A stretch of DNA of 64,000 nucleotides, taken from NCBI GenBank assembly GCA_037179335.1, contig JAKZHN010000021.1, positions 310,001-374,000 of the forward strand. The letters are read 5' to 3'. The notes below the pieces were generated by a model. It was not told the DNA's origin and ran no database searches. It saw only the letters and a program-made list of their open reading frames with translations. The translations under genes and the position numbers were made by a program. The stretch is from Cyclaneusma minus (lineage: Eukaryota; Ascomycota; Leotiomycetes; Marthamycetales; Marthamycetaceae). Positions 21,571-32,353 of this stretch are shown here, in pieces (positions within the stretch are counted from its first letter, which is position 1; each line of letters opens with the position of its first letter).

Positions 21571-22913
21571 GGTTGCTGTGCCTTTTCTGGCTTGATCACC
21601 AGCCTGCTTCAGTCTTCATCTCCGTCTCTCATTCGCCAACCTCACCAAAACTCGCCATCTCGAACTAATGGGACTGGCTTGAAACCAACGAGGTGGAGAA
21701 GGATGAAGGGTGAGGGATTGGAAGTGTGAAGAGGAAGGATTCAAAAAAAAAGGAAAGAAAGCAAGAAAAAGAAAATAAGGGATGATGAAGTATGTACATG
21801 TACCTGAGCAAACCTACGCAATGAATTTAGGCTTTTGGCCATTCTGTATGGTTCACTGGCTCTCCAAGACTTCGGTAGAGTTCAGACGACGGGCGGCTAC
21901 GTTAATATAAGAAAAGGATACAAAAAAAGCAGATCTCGATCCATGGTAAATCTTAGGTGCTATATCTTATCCCGCTAAGAAGCCGGGTGTGTTTGACAAA
22001 TGGTTGCCGAATGATTTTGGAATTCGTTGCCAGGGGACCGACCGACCACCTTTGAGCTGGAGTAAAGCTTCTCGCATCCATGTTTACTCTGACAAGTCAT
22101 TTTGGACATTGAATATCCTGTTTCTGCATCAGTCCTCGCAGACAACAGAGATGAGGTGTCTTAAGCCTTCTTTTGCCACAATGGACATTCCTGTGTTTGG
22201 ATGTAGAATCGCTTAAGCTCTCGAGGAGTTCGGATGGAAAGTCTGAGAGTGAGAGCATTGAAGCGTTCCCGTCGCCAACGGAACTTGATGCCGCCGCTAA
22301 ACGTTGGCTCTCCGAGGATCACGGGAAGTAAGGATCAGCCGCTCTTGTTTCCTGATCGTGAGTTCGTGACACTTGTGCGACGAACATCATGGCGAAAACA
22401 ACGAGCAGGAAATGCGCATGTTTGTCAATTGTCAAATCGCAGTCTTCAGAAACTTGCTCACTCCGAGTCGCCGATAAAGTTTATCGATAGGCGGCGCCTG
22501 GACCGTCCCCTCGGAACTTGGCCCAAAGCGGTAATTATGAGCATGTTTTCCCTTCCGTCTTTTAAACTCTCAACTTCGCCGCCGCTGGTCCCCCGCGCAT
22601 TTAGACTTTTCTGTCATTTTGCTTTTTCTGCTGTCAGCACTTTCTTCTTCCCTCAAAAGTTCATTTCCCCATCTCCGGGAAAAAAGCCTCAAGATCTGTT
22701 GCTGTCTGCGACCTCCGCTACGTACCAAAACTTGCGCATTGCTCTTTGTCCACCCCACTATGCGATCGCGAGCTTGACAGTCTGAAGAAAACCTCGTTCT
22801 CTCTGCTTCCGGCGCTCCGCTCGGTTTAGACGTGTCCTTTCTGCATAAACGGCCGAGGATTCCAGGATTGCCGACCACTTTGACGCCCTTAGAACACCGG
22901 ATCAGTGGACAAG
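21571..22913. other. Gene-free region upstream of the ferric reductase gene
   Basis: About 1.3 kb without supported coding sequence. The first 250 bp would be the 3' untranslated region of the small peptide gene. The remainder contains scattered short frames on both strands and presumably the promoter of the reductase gene. Confidence 0.45.
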
Positions 22914-25038
22914 ATGGATATGAGCGATGGCATGTCGATGGGCGGTGGTTCGGACTCCGGCACCCCGCTCAACGATACCGGTGTCGACTTCTCCAACTCT
23001 ACCCAAGCTGCCGATTTTCTCGACCAAATCCTAGACGATGGCGAATTCCAGGTTGATGGGAACATGTACGCGAGGAATTTTTGGTATGGTGTCGTGGTTC
23101 TCATCGGATTGTTTGCCATATTCAACATCATCCAGAAGTTTACCGAGAGGATGAGGTATGTTGCAACGAATCCTTCTCATTTGCCTTCTCATCTTTCACT
23201 TTGGCTTATAATATCCTAGATTACGTGCTGCTGCTGCAAATGCGTTGTACCCTGCTAAACCGACGAACATCTTTGGTCAAGCCATCGCTACGTTCACCGC
23301 TGTCTGTCGAGAGGCCTCTTACTCCCAGTACACGCCGATTTCTCGAACAGCGCTCCTAAAAGTGCCACCTGTCGGAACCATCGTCCTCGTGGTAGCTCAC
23401 CTAGCATGGGTTATCCTTCTCGAGTTCGTCAATAACGACGTCGCTGGTGCCCAGCACTTCACTTCCCTCGGTGTCCGTGCCGCCTGGCTAGGAATAGCCC
23501 AAGTACCTCTCCTAATCCTACTTGCCGGCAAGAACAGCCTGATCGGCTTGGTCAGTGGAGTTTCCTACGAACGCCTGAACGTCGTCCATCGATGGACCTC
23601 TCGCATTCTCCTATTCTTGGTCACACTCCACGTGATTTTCCTGCATTTGGCGTGGAACGCCTACGGTCTCATGTCTCTGGAGTACTCGGAAGACTCGTGT
23701 ATTCCAACTGGTTGGGCCGTTTATGCTATCTTACTATGGATGAACTTGAGTACCCTTGCTCCGATTCGGAACTGGTCTTACGAGTTCTTCGTGGTACAGC
23801 ATATCGTTACATTCATTGGCTTCATCGTCGCCGTGATGTATCATCTTCCCGATACTGCTCTGTATTCGAGAGTTTACATCTATATTCCAATCGGCCTATA
23901 CTTCGTGGACCGCTTGATTCGGAGCTTACGATATGTGTTCAACAACGTCCGACCAGCACGAGCCACTCTGACCGCCATGGAAGGCGGCGTCACCAAAGTA
24001 GTCGTCCGATCGAAGCAGATCAAGAACTGGACTCCCGGCTCCCACGTCTTCCTCTCCATCCCCCGCTATGGCCTCGGCCAATCTCACCCCGCCACCATCG
24101 CCTCCATCCCCACATCCCACAACGGCGAACTGGTCTTCATCCTCAAAGGCCACAAAGGCTTCACCAACCGCCTCCTCCAATCCGCCACCGACTCCCAAAC
24201 TTCCCTCCTAAAGCCTACCAGCAACGACTCTACTCTCCCCGCCCCTGAATCCTACCTCGCTCTCCTCGACGGCCCCTACGGCGGCTCCCACGCCGACTTC
24301 GCCACCTTCGACACCGTCCTCCTCATCTCCGGCTCCACCGGCATAACCTTCACACTCCCTCTTCTCCTCTCCCTCGCCCACCGTGCTTCCTCTGGTACCA
24401 AACTGCCTCTGAAACGCCTCCACTTCCTCTGGGTTGTGAAAAACACCTCTTGGACCTCGTGGATCAGCGATGATATGCAAAAGGCCTTTTCTATGCTGGT
24501 AGATGCTGGCATCGAAGTAGCGATCAATGTGTTTGTTACATGCGACGACAAATTCACCGCCGATTCCGCAACAGCCAGCGGACCGGAGAAGGAATGCGGC
24601 TGCGCATGCGACAAATCACTGGGACCATGCTGCTGCGTCAATGTCGACGACCAAGATGACTCGGATGCAATCACGCCCATCCCTTCGCCTCCCATGTCGT
24701 CCTCCGATGACGAGAAAAACGAAAAGAAAGTTCAAGCCAAAGAGCTCTCAAAGACCTCGTCTTCTGCTTCGTCCTTTGATCTCAAAATCCTAGGCGAGGG
24801 AGTGAGGAGTCGCGCAATGCCGTGTGCAACTTTCAGATCCGGAAGACCGGATTTGTATGAGATATTATGGGAGGTGTTGGAGCGGGCGGAGGGGGAGACG
24901 GGTGTTGCTGTTTGTGGACCGCTGGGGTTGAATAGTGAGGTCAGGCGGTGTGTGGTGAGGTGTAGTGATGAGAGGGGGGTGCATAAGGGGACGGGGGCGC
25001 AGGGGGTTTATTTGCATTGTGAGGGGTTTGGGTGGTAG
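22914..25038 (+). CDS. Ferric-chelate reductase-like transmembrane flavocytochrome, 686 aa
   Basis: Exon 1 is 22914-23155 and exon 2 is 23220-25038; the intron GTATGT...TAG splits an AGA codon. An extracellular N-terminus (about 55 residues, Met/Asp-rich) precedes TM1 ('WYGVVVLIGLFAIFNIIQKF'). The ferric-reductase transmembrane domain follows with paired heme His (VVHRWTSR, LHVIFLH; VVQHIVTF, VMYH). The FAD-binding segment has HPATIAS (HPFTI-like) and the NADPH-binding part has LDGPYGG and, near the C-terminus, CGPLGLNSEVRR. Known relatives pass electrons from cytosolic NADPH to external ferric or cupric ions, feeding iron or copper import. An unusual insert near residues 539-555 holds eight Cys in about 16 residues (EKECGCACDKSLGPCCC), followed by an acidic stretch. 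Confidence 0.93.
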
Positions 25039-25875
25039 GTGTGAGCTTCGGAGAGCATTGGCGTTTCGAGTGGTTTGGTTCGGGCCTGCGGCGGCGATAT
25101 GATACCACTTTTGCGAATGTCGTATACGAGCGGGATATTGTTAGTCTTGAATGGGGGCTTGAAAGGATGTGGAAAAGCGATGAATTGAATGATGTTTATG
25201 ACGACTAGGAATGGCACTGCAATGTGCCCCTTTTTCAAGACCGTGTTACTTCTATACTTGTAGGCCTCGAAATATAACATTTCGCATGCCACCGTTCGTC
25301 CTAATTCACTTGGCTTTGGCTTATACGAGCAATTTCTTCAAAGGAGCTTAACGACGTAGAGTCGACGCGTTTCAAATCCATTGCTATTGCTAGTTGTTGC
25401 CTGCGCCGGTTCGCTATTTCCCCAACTCCCCCTCGTGAAAGATTGCCCCGTCTTAACGCCCTGAAATGCCGTATTAAAAGCAAAGCACGACTGTCAAGTG
25501 TCTTGGGAAGAAACTTGGTGTAAAGCCATAGTGCGAGTGTTGAGTGACCGGAAAAAAGCAGTGAAAGCAAAGGCAATACTATTCTGAGGTAAGAATAGGG
25601 TTAGCGAAGTCCTGGTCATCGGGAATGTAAGTAGAGAGAAAATCTGAAATGTTCCACAGAACCCTCCGGCCGGGTCAATATGCTTGACCTATAGCCATGA
25701 ACAGCTGTATAGCAGAATATGAGAGCCGTATGGAACGGACTTTTAAATCGTCCGATAGGGGTGTATACAGAGACGGAGAGAAGCGTACCATGAGGAGTTT
25801 TCTGTAGCCCACCTTTACTTTTCACCCATCCCTCATGCTGCATCGAATCCCAAGGATCCCATTTGTCCGCTCCCC
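25039..25875. other. Gene-free stretch between two convergent genes
   Basis: The reductase gene and the next minus-strand gene end toward each other here. A minus-strand segment around 25790-25880 reads as a short Trp-rich peptide (PLRGADKWDPWDSMQHEGWV) but joins the upstream exon only out of frame, so I treat it as untranslated. Confidence 0.4.
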
Positions 25876-26524
25876 TCAACGGCCATTCTGTCGGTTCCTA
25901 AGCAGCACATCCCCGTATTGCACTGTACAGATCATTCTCGTCAGCCATCATGCCCTCAACAATTCCTCCTCTCCGCCCGGGGCCCATATTCCCATCTTCC
26001 TCTTCATCAACTTAACTCCAGATCACAAAGAACTTACTCATACTAAACTCCCTATCAACCACATGTTCCATCATCCTATCCATCTCCTCCTTATGCTTCT
26101 TATTCATCCACGCACTCCCCGGCGCCCCAAAATCCTTCTCTCTTCCCATGCCACTAGCACCATTCATAGCATTCATTCCGCTTCCTCCTCCACCCCAACC
26201 GGGGCTCTTGCTGGCCATGGTCGGAGACGACGACGGTTGCACGCGGTGCGAAGTTGGGGATGAGGAGAGAGGGTTTGCTGCGAAGGAGACATGGGCTTCG
26301 GAGATGTTGTGGGATTGGGATTGGATGGGGGAGGAGGTGGAGGCTCTGGTGGGGGAGGAGGAGCCGTCTACGTCGGCGGCGTCGGACATGGGTGTGTCGG
26401 AGGTGATTTCCATGGCGGTGGGATCTGGCGGTGGTGAAGTGGGTTAGAGAGTGGGTGAGGTGTGGTGTGAAGGTTGTGGTTTTGATAGTTGGATTTAAGA
26501 GCGTGGGGGGAAGGTACCTGACAT
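25876..26524 (-). CDS. Short Ser-rich protein of unknown function, about 146 aa
   Basis: Proposed exons on the minus strand: 26524-26518 (seven bases, ATGTCAG), 26424-26038 and 25922-25876, with donors GTACCT and GTAAGT and acceptors CAG. The joined frame is open for about 146 residues. The first 85 residues are low-complexity Ser/Thr/Pro. The C-terminal 50 (DFGAPGSAWMNKKHKEEMDR, then MEHVVDREFSMMQYGDVLL) look structured and helical and are the likely conserved part. I do not recognise the family. Without the tiny first exon, translation could start at the next in-frame ATG at 26413 and lose only a few residues. The last exon is inferred from a splice site and an in-frame stop, so its end is less certain than the middle. 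Confidence 0.55.
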
Positions 26525-26845
26525 GGTGACTGAATCTGAATTTGAGGATCCGTAAGGCGTTTGACTAGCCGATATTTCGTTGTGTTTCTGGCGGTTGACG
26601 AGAAAGTGAGAGTTTGAGACGGAGAGTGTTTGGTGTTGGACTTAAGCAGCTTTATCAGTGAGGTTGTCCAGCGATAGCCGCAAGGCTGCACACACGCCAT
26701 CTTAGCCTTTCACACGGCGCCGGGCACACAGGTACGCGCCTCTAAAGTCTCCCCCACCAATTCCTCCTCCACGCTCTTCAAACCCCTTCAACCAACCAAG
26801 ATATTCTCATACAACATCTCATCCGTCTCACATTAATCCACCACA

Positions 26846-27702
26846 ATGAGCAAGAAAAAGACCGTCATCCCCGACGCATGGGACGACGACTGGGAAGTCC
26901 TCGCCGACCGCCCCGACGAGCCAGTTCCCGCCGAAGACACCGCAGCTGCAGAAGCGCGAATCTCGAAGGCTGAGCGCCTGGCCAGACACGCTGAGGAGAA
27001 CAAGAAACTTTGGGACTCTGCGTATGCCTCCCCTTTTCAAGAATTAAATTACCTGTTCATTCATTACTTGTTTCAAGTTACTAATTATAATGTTTTGTAA
27101 ACAGCGAAAAACCAGAACCAGTCTTCTTCCTCGCCGCCCGCTCCGACCCACCCCTCAAAACAGAATTCAAACCCGCGCTCAAAGTGCTAAGTCGCAAACC
27201 CGCAACACCTGCAACAGCTGTGCAAGACGACGAAGAGGAGGAAGATGAGAGCAAGAAGAACCGGCCCTCGCCGGAGGAATTGCGTGCTAGAGCTGAGCGC
27301 GAGCGCGCCGAGAAACAGAGGAAGTATGAGGAAGCAAGAGCCAGGCTTTTTGGAAAGGCGGAATCGGCAGGGGGTAGTGGGAGGTCTACGCCGGGGACTG
27401 TTACGCCTCCAGGTAATGGAAGAGGCAAGGGTGGGAGGGGCAGAGGACGAGGAGGAAAGGGGCAAGAGAACAATAACAGCAGGCCGAATAGCCAGTCAGG
27501 GACGCCGGGGAGGGAACTCTATGATCCGAATTATACGGCGAAACCGGGAAATTTGACTATACAGAAGCGTGAGACGGGCTCACCGCGATCAGGCAGCTCG
27601 ACACCGAGACTGGAGGAGCAGATTGTCCGCGCGCCGAGGGGGCCTGATGGGACGGGACGAGGTGGTGCTGGATTTGTGGGCAGAGGTGGTAAAACCAGTT
27701 GA
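26846..27702 (+). CDS. SUZ-domain, RG-rich putative RNA-binding protein, 257 aa
   Basis: Exon 1 is 26846-27021 and exon 2 is 27105-27702. The N-terminus has the acidic Trp-containing motif 'IPDAWDDDWEVLADRPDE'. Residues about 110-165 fit a SUZ domain, a conserved helix-forming RNA-associated segment (RPSPEELRARAERERAEKQR followed by YEEARARLFG). The rest is low complexity with RG/GRG clusters (GRGKGGRGRGRGGKG) and ends with the Gly-rich 'GFVGRGGKTS', like SUZ-C. Known relatives act in mRNA binding. Predicted cytoplasmic, no membrane segments. Its 3' end is only 63 bp from that of NAR1. Confidence 0.85.
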
Positions 27703-27765
27703 ACCGGCTGATGATCTATTTCATCTATTGTGCCATGCGCCATGCTATGCTATGCGACGCTATGT

Positions 27766-29594
27766 CTACCAGCCTCCGCCAGCCTTCCCAGCAAGCTCAG
27801 CTACGCGCTGCGTCTCGCCGACTTTTTTCCCAACATCGCTGACCACCGCGCGATAGCTCGTATAAGCGAGCCTATCCAACTCCAAACCCACCGAAGCCGA
27901 CCAATATGCAAGGGTATCTTTTACGCCAGGCTCGTCCTGGCTCTCATCACTCTGTTTTAAACCTGAGAGAATCTCTTCATCATCAGCTGAGAAATATGCC
28001 TCGTCCACCTGCGCGAGCCATTCTTTCTGCTCCTGCGGTCCCGGCTTCATGTCCGATCGCCACCGCTCGCTGATCACCGGATCATCTACTTTGATCTGCC
28101 CTCCACCATTCGTGCACCCGCCGGGACATGCCATCACCTCGATATACGCGTGCTCGGGCCCGGCAGGTTTGCCGTTCGGCCTGCGAGCCGCTCCGACGGG
28201 ACGACCGCCGGGCAGTCGAGATGCTTTGGCGGGCTTGAGACGGCGTACGAGGTTCTGGATATTCCGGAAACCGTAATACCGTGCGGCCTTGAGCAGAGGC
28301 TCGCCGGATGCGGAAACGACGGTGTACTCTACGACATCTGCGTTTCTGCCTTTCGACGACTCGATCCTTGCTCCCGGAGTCTGGGATGCGAAGTATTTGA
28401 GGATATGGTACAAGTTACCGCCAGATGTGCCGGCGGCTCTTTCCTGTGACTCTCGACTTCGGGGGCGTGGGAAGAGGAATTTGGATAGGGTGGCGTCGGG
28501 GAAAGTGGTGCGGTATGAGGAGCATAAAGGGGTTCGAGGGAGGGTTCGAAGATCGATGCCGCGGGAGTCAGCGAGCATCAAGAGCTCTTTGCTTGTGATG
28601 ACGCAGTCGACGTCCCGGACGCCTCGTTTAGAGGTAGATTGTCCGCCCCAGTAGGCATCAGTGAGCTCCTCGCGGCTTGCCTCTAGCTTCTTGTCAAAGC
28701 AAGGCATAATAGCAACATGCCAAATCCTATCTGGCGAAACGCCCAGTCTCCGACTCAAAGTAGTCTTCAACAATGTTCCCATCAATGCTTGAGGTGATTT
28801 CAGCCGCGACAGATGTGGTAGAACGTGAGGATGTGTTTTCTCCGCATAGCATATCCATCCCGGACACGAAGACGTGAGAACCGGCTTCGTAGGTTGTGTG
28901 TTTGCGCTCCCATCAGTTTCATTTGCAACCTTCCCACCCCCTTCACCAAGCACCTTCACAACCTCCTCAACCCCCAGCTCTAAACACACTTCTCGTGCAA
29001 CATTAGTATCCAGCACCCACTCAAACCCATTCCCCCACTTTCCACCGCTCCTCAACCCCCTCTCCCCACTCAAAAACTGCTCAATAAGCCCACCCGCCTG
29101 CCGTTCCGAAATTCCATACGTAGCAGCAATGCTCGCCCTTGTCTGCGGACTCACGCTCGCCACCAAGATCCTCCCTTCTCCCTCTGCACCCTCAATCCCT
29201 AGTCCTGTACTAGCTGTATTGTTATTCGTAAGCCGCAGGGCAGGAGCTTCGTCCAAGACGGACAGGACTTCGGAATGCGATTGTAGGGAGACAAGGACGG
29301 CTTCGGCGGAAGTTACGCAGCCGGAACACGCGAGGCAGTCGGTTAGGGAGATTTGAGCGGGTGGGAGGGAGGAGGGGGTTATGGTGTCTTCGCGGAGGAC
29401 GGAGATTTCCTGGGTGGCGTCAGTACATTATCGGAGAGAGTCGGGGGAATTTTAATAGGGGAAAATGGATGAACTGAACGTACAGCATCGGGATCGGGGG
29501 CGGGGGCGGCCGGGAGGGTTTCGATGGGCTTGATGCAGGCGACGCCGGGGGAAATGAAGTCGTTCAGGTCGTCGGCGGAGAGGATGGCGCTCAT
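27766..29594 (-). CDS. nar1: Cytosolic Fe-S cluster assembly factor NAR1, 584 aa
   Basis: Exon 1 is 29594-29484 and exon 2 is 29409-27766 on the minus strand (intron GTACGT...CAG). The product of about 584 residues resembles iron-only hydrogenase-like NAR1/NARFL. The N-terminal cluster ligands are present: Cys20 in GVACIKP and the 'LTDCLACSGCVTSAE' motif (Cys 62, 65, 68). The C-terminal cluster segments follow: 'SSCPGWICYAEKTHPH', 'MPCFDKKLEASREE' and 'MACPGGCTNGGGQIK'. The chain ends in Trp, as in CIA-associated proteins that use a C-terminal aromatic signal. Known role: bridges early and late cytosolic iron-sulfur assembly (CIA), delivering 4Fe-4S clusters with Cia1 and the targeting complex. 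Insertions of Gly-rich sequence make it slightly longer than the yeast protein. Confidence 0.95.
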
Positions 29595-30139
29595 GGTTGG
29601 GTATGGCTGGAGGCGCGCAGCCTTTGGTGGAGGAAAGATAGAATGCGCCGGAAGGTTTATGTGAGGATTCGAAGCAGAAAAGAGGACTTCTGCTTGTCTT
29701 GTAGAGAATAAATGTGACCGATCTAGAGTCTAGGACAGCAGATGAGAGAAAAGACGTGTTTGGAAAGAAGAAATGAAAGTTCGAGCTTGATATCTAGGTG
29801 GTCGAGATTCTGTCCTGCTCTCCAATCAGTCGCGGGGCTTTTGCAATCCCGAACATCGGAGTTTTTGGCGGGTGGCGAGCCGGGGTTGCCCCGCTAATTG
29901 CCTGAGGCTACCATGATCTGCGGTGTCCGTGCACGCCGACGACCAGCATCGATTGATGTTTCCGCTATTTTCCTCGACTCCGCTTTAACGGGAACTGATG
30001 ATTATCAATGTGACCACGGATACATGTCCGCCATGTGATTCTGACAGGGCCGAGTCCATCGGGGGGGCTTAACGGTAGGTAAATTTCCAGTCTTTTTCCA
30101 TTTCTACCATCATCTAGAGAGATTCCACCCCAGGAAACC
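29595..30139. other. Divergent upstream region of NAR1 and the hydrolase gene
   Basis: About 545 bp, promoter of both flanking genes. The segment around 29900-29935 (GGCTACCATGATCTGCG) resembles one near 31325-31350, upstream of the next gene but one. Confidence 0.5.
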
Positions 30140-31151
30140 ATGGCCGCAACAAAAACCATCGAAGTCCCCCATCTGGGCGGTATCAAAGCAGGCTACGCCC
30201 TCTCGAACGACATATACGATTCTTCAAAGCCAACATGCGTGCTTATAAACTCGATGTGCACGACTGTCTCCCTGTATCGAGATCAATTCAACAGCTCCAA
30301 ACTCACAGATGCTATGAACCTGCTCGCGATTGAGCCTTTGGGTCACGGCTCCACAAGCTGTCCTACTGAGCACTTTACCTATTGGGATTCAGCTATCATG
30401 GCACTGCAGGTTTTGAGTGCATTGGGAATCGAAAAGGCGTTTGCGTTGGGGACTAGTCAAGGAGGGTTTATGGTTGTCAGGATGGCATTGCTGGCACCTG
30501 AGAGAGTATGATTTCATTTCAATTGTGTGTATATCTTTTGTTTCATTGCCGAATGCTGATGTTCCTCCAGATACAAGGCCTACTCGTCCTTGGAACTTCC
30601 ATGGACTACGAATCATCCGACTCTCGCTCGAAAGGATGTTGGGACCCAGCTGCCATCCTGACTCCATTTCTTGAAAAGTGGACAAGCACTGTTCCCACGC
30701 CCGATTTTGTCATCGACGACGTGTGGTGCGGTATGGTTGGGAGCCTGGGGTTTGGAACAGGAGTGACTGCAGAGACGACCAATTTCTGGAAGAACACTTT
30801 GAAGGAGGTGTATAGGGGTGATGAGGGGAGGAAGAAAGCTAGGATGGCTCTGCTGTGTTTGATGGAGCGGGATGGGCTTTTACGTCGTTTGGGTGATGTC
30901 AGGTGTCCTGTTTATTGGTTACAGGTGAGTTCTCTGATGGTATTTTGGTAATGTTGAATCTCTAACTCAAGTATTAGGGCACGGAAGATATGCCATTTGG
31001 CACAACAGTCCCCGCCGAGCAGATCAAGCTCTTTACAGCGTCCAAAGAAGCTAAGCTTACTATCATTAAGGATGGATCTCACTATCTGAACGCTACTAAT
31101 CCAGCTGAAGTTGAGGATGCACTTTTGGAGATGGTGGCTAAATACAAGTAG
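30140..31151 (+). CDS. Alpha/beta hydrolase, 297 aa
   Basis: Three exons: 30140-30505, 30571-30924 and 30978-31151, with donors GTATGA and GTGAGT. The product of about 297 residues has the alpha/beta hydrolase fold: oxyanion region after 'CVLINSMCTT', nucleophile elbow G-T-S-Q-G-G (Ser106), a likely acid near GTED (about residue 244) and the catalytic His in DGSHYL (His275). No signal peptide or membrane segment, so cytosolic. Substrate is unknown. No clustered pathway partners are evident; the neighbours are NAR1 and a membrane protein. Confidence 0.9.
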
Positions 31152-31593
31152 CGTGTACTTATAATACAAAGCGTTTGGTAGTAGCTGAGAATTTATATGA
31201 ACTCAGACCCCGCTCTGCTATCTTCCCTTGAAAGGACGGGTAGGAAATAATGGCAGCACGGTGGGTAGGAAAGAGTGGCCGCCAAGAGGGCCCTAGCGGG
31301 AGCACCCCACCAAACGCCTGAAGCGGCTAGCATGATCTGCGCTGCCCCTGGCACCAATGACGTACGGGAGCTTAGCTCCAGTCCCGTTCCGCATCATCCA
31401 GTCGCACTCGCAACGCAACCAATCGCTTACTTCACTCACGTCAAGTTTAAAAGAAGCATCAACTCTCGTCTTCGACTCTTCGTCCTTCAACCTTCCAAAA
31501 CAAAACCCGCGCTTCAAGCTGGATACGTTTTTCAAAGACCTCATTGCCTTCTCAATCCATCCCGAACTCACGCAGCTGCCTCGACTTCCAAAG
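31152..31593. other. Intergenic region upstream of a small membrane protein
   Basis: About 440 bp with no supported gene. A stretch at about 31325-31350 (GGCTAGCATGATCTGCG) is nearly identical to one at about 29910-29927, a possible dispersed short repeat or shared control site. The last 100 bp looks like a 5' leader. Confidence 0.45.
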
Positions 31594-32353
31594 ATGGATG
31601 TACGTAAAGAATTGCTTCCAAGCTGCCCTTTGATCGAAACTTCAAATAGCTAATTGTATCAAGGTCTACTATGCCTACACCTATGGAACGGCTGGCTGGC
31701 TGATCACCCAGGCAGTGCCTCTCGTGTTATCCCCAACCCTGATCATCACGATGCTCGCTCCAGACGTCCGCGAAGCCACTCGTTCGTCCCCCACAACTCC
31801 CCATTCATGCACGCATCTAACCCATTTCCAGCACTCGAGGAATACTTCTCCCGAAGCCTAGGCATGACCTTAGTTGCCCTAGGAGTCCTGACCGTGCTCC
31901 TCACCGGCTCCGTCCCCCTAACTTCTTCTTTCTCCGACAGTACGTTTTTCCCTCCCTTTGATTCACACAATTCCCAATCCAATCCAATTCAAGCTCCAAG
32001 TCACTTTTCTCTATACTGACGTAACCGCGTTTCCAGCAACAACCGCTGGTGTAACGACCGACGCAGCCGATCCCAAAGCCCCCTACGCCGTCCCCACTCT
32101 CGTAGTCACCATGTCGTACCACGCCGCCTGCGGCTTCTACTGCTACGCGCGCTACATGTCGATCGGATCCACACCTTTTGCTCTCGCTGCTTTATCGTAT
32201 GCGACTATGGGTGCGGTGGGATTGTGGTGCTTGCTTTTTGCGAGTACCAGTGGACGCATTAGTAGGAAGACGGGGGCCGATAAGAGGACGAGTGGGTTTC
32301 CGTTTGGGAACAGTGAGGCGGATAAGAAGAGGAAGGGGAAGAAGGGTTTGTGA
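31594..32353 (+). CDS. Small multi-pass membrane protein of unknown function, 182 aa
   Basis: Four exons: 31594-31599 (only ATG GAT), 31664-31781, 31832-31939 and 32037-32353, with donors GTACGT, GTTCGT and GTACGT; phases agree throughout. The product has four likely membrane segments: about residues 5-30 ('AGWLITQAVPLVLSPTLIIT'), 50-70 (MTLVALGVLTVLL), 100-120 and 128-148. A basic Lys-rich tail ends in KKRKGKKGL. The pattern (VYYAYTYGTAGW, then EEYFSRSLG) looks like a conserved fungal hypothetical family, but I cannot name it. A six-base first coding exon is unusual, yet the joined frame is open and the membrane segments are continuous. Confidence 0.8.

Noticed and set aside
26518..26700. 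61-codon frame (MACVQPCGYR...) as first exon of the short Ser-rich protein
   Set aside because: Joining at the only good donor leads to a stop in exon 2; the overlapping ATGTCAG frame joins correctly, so this segment is taken as 5' leader.
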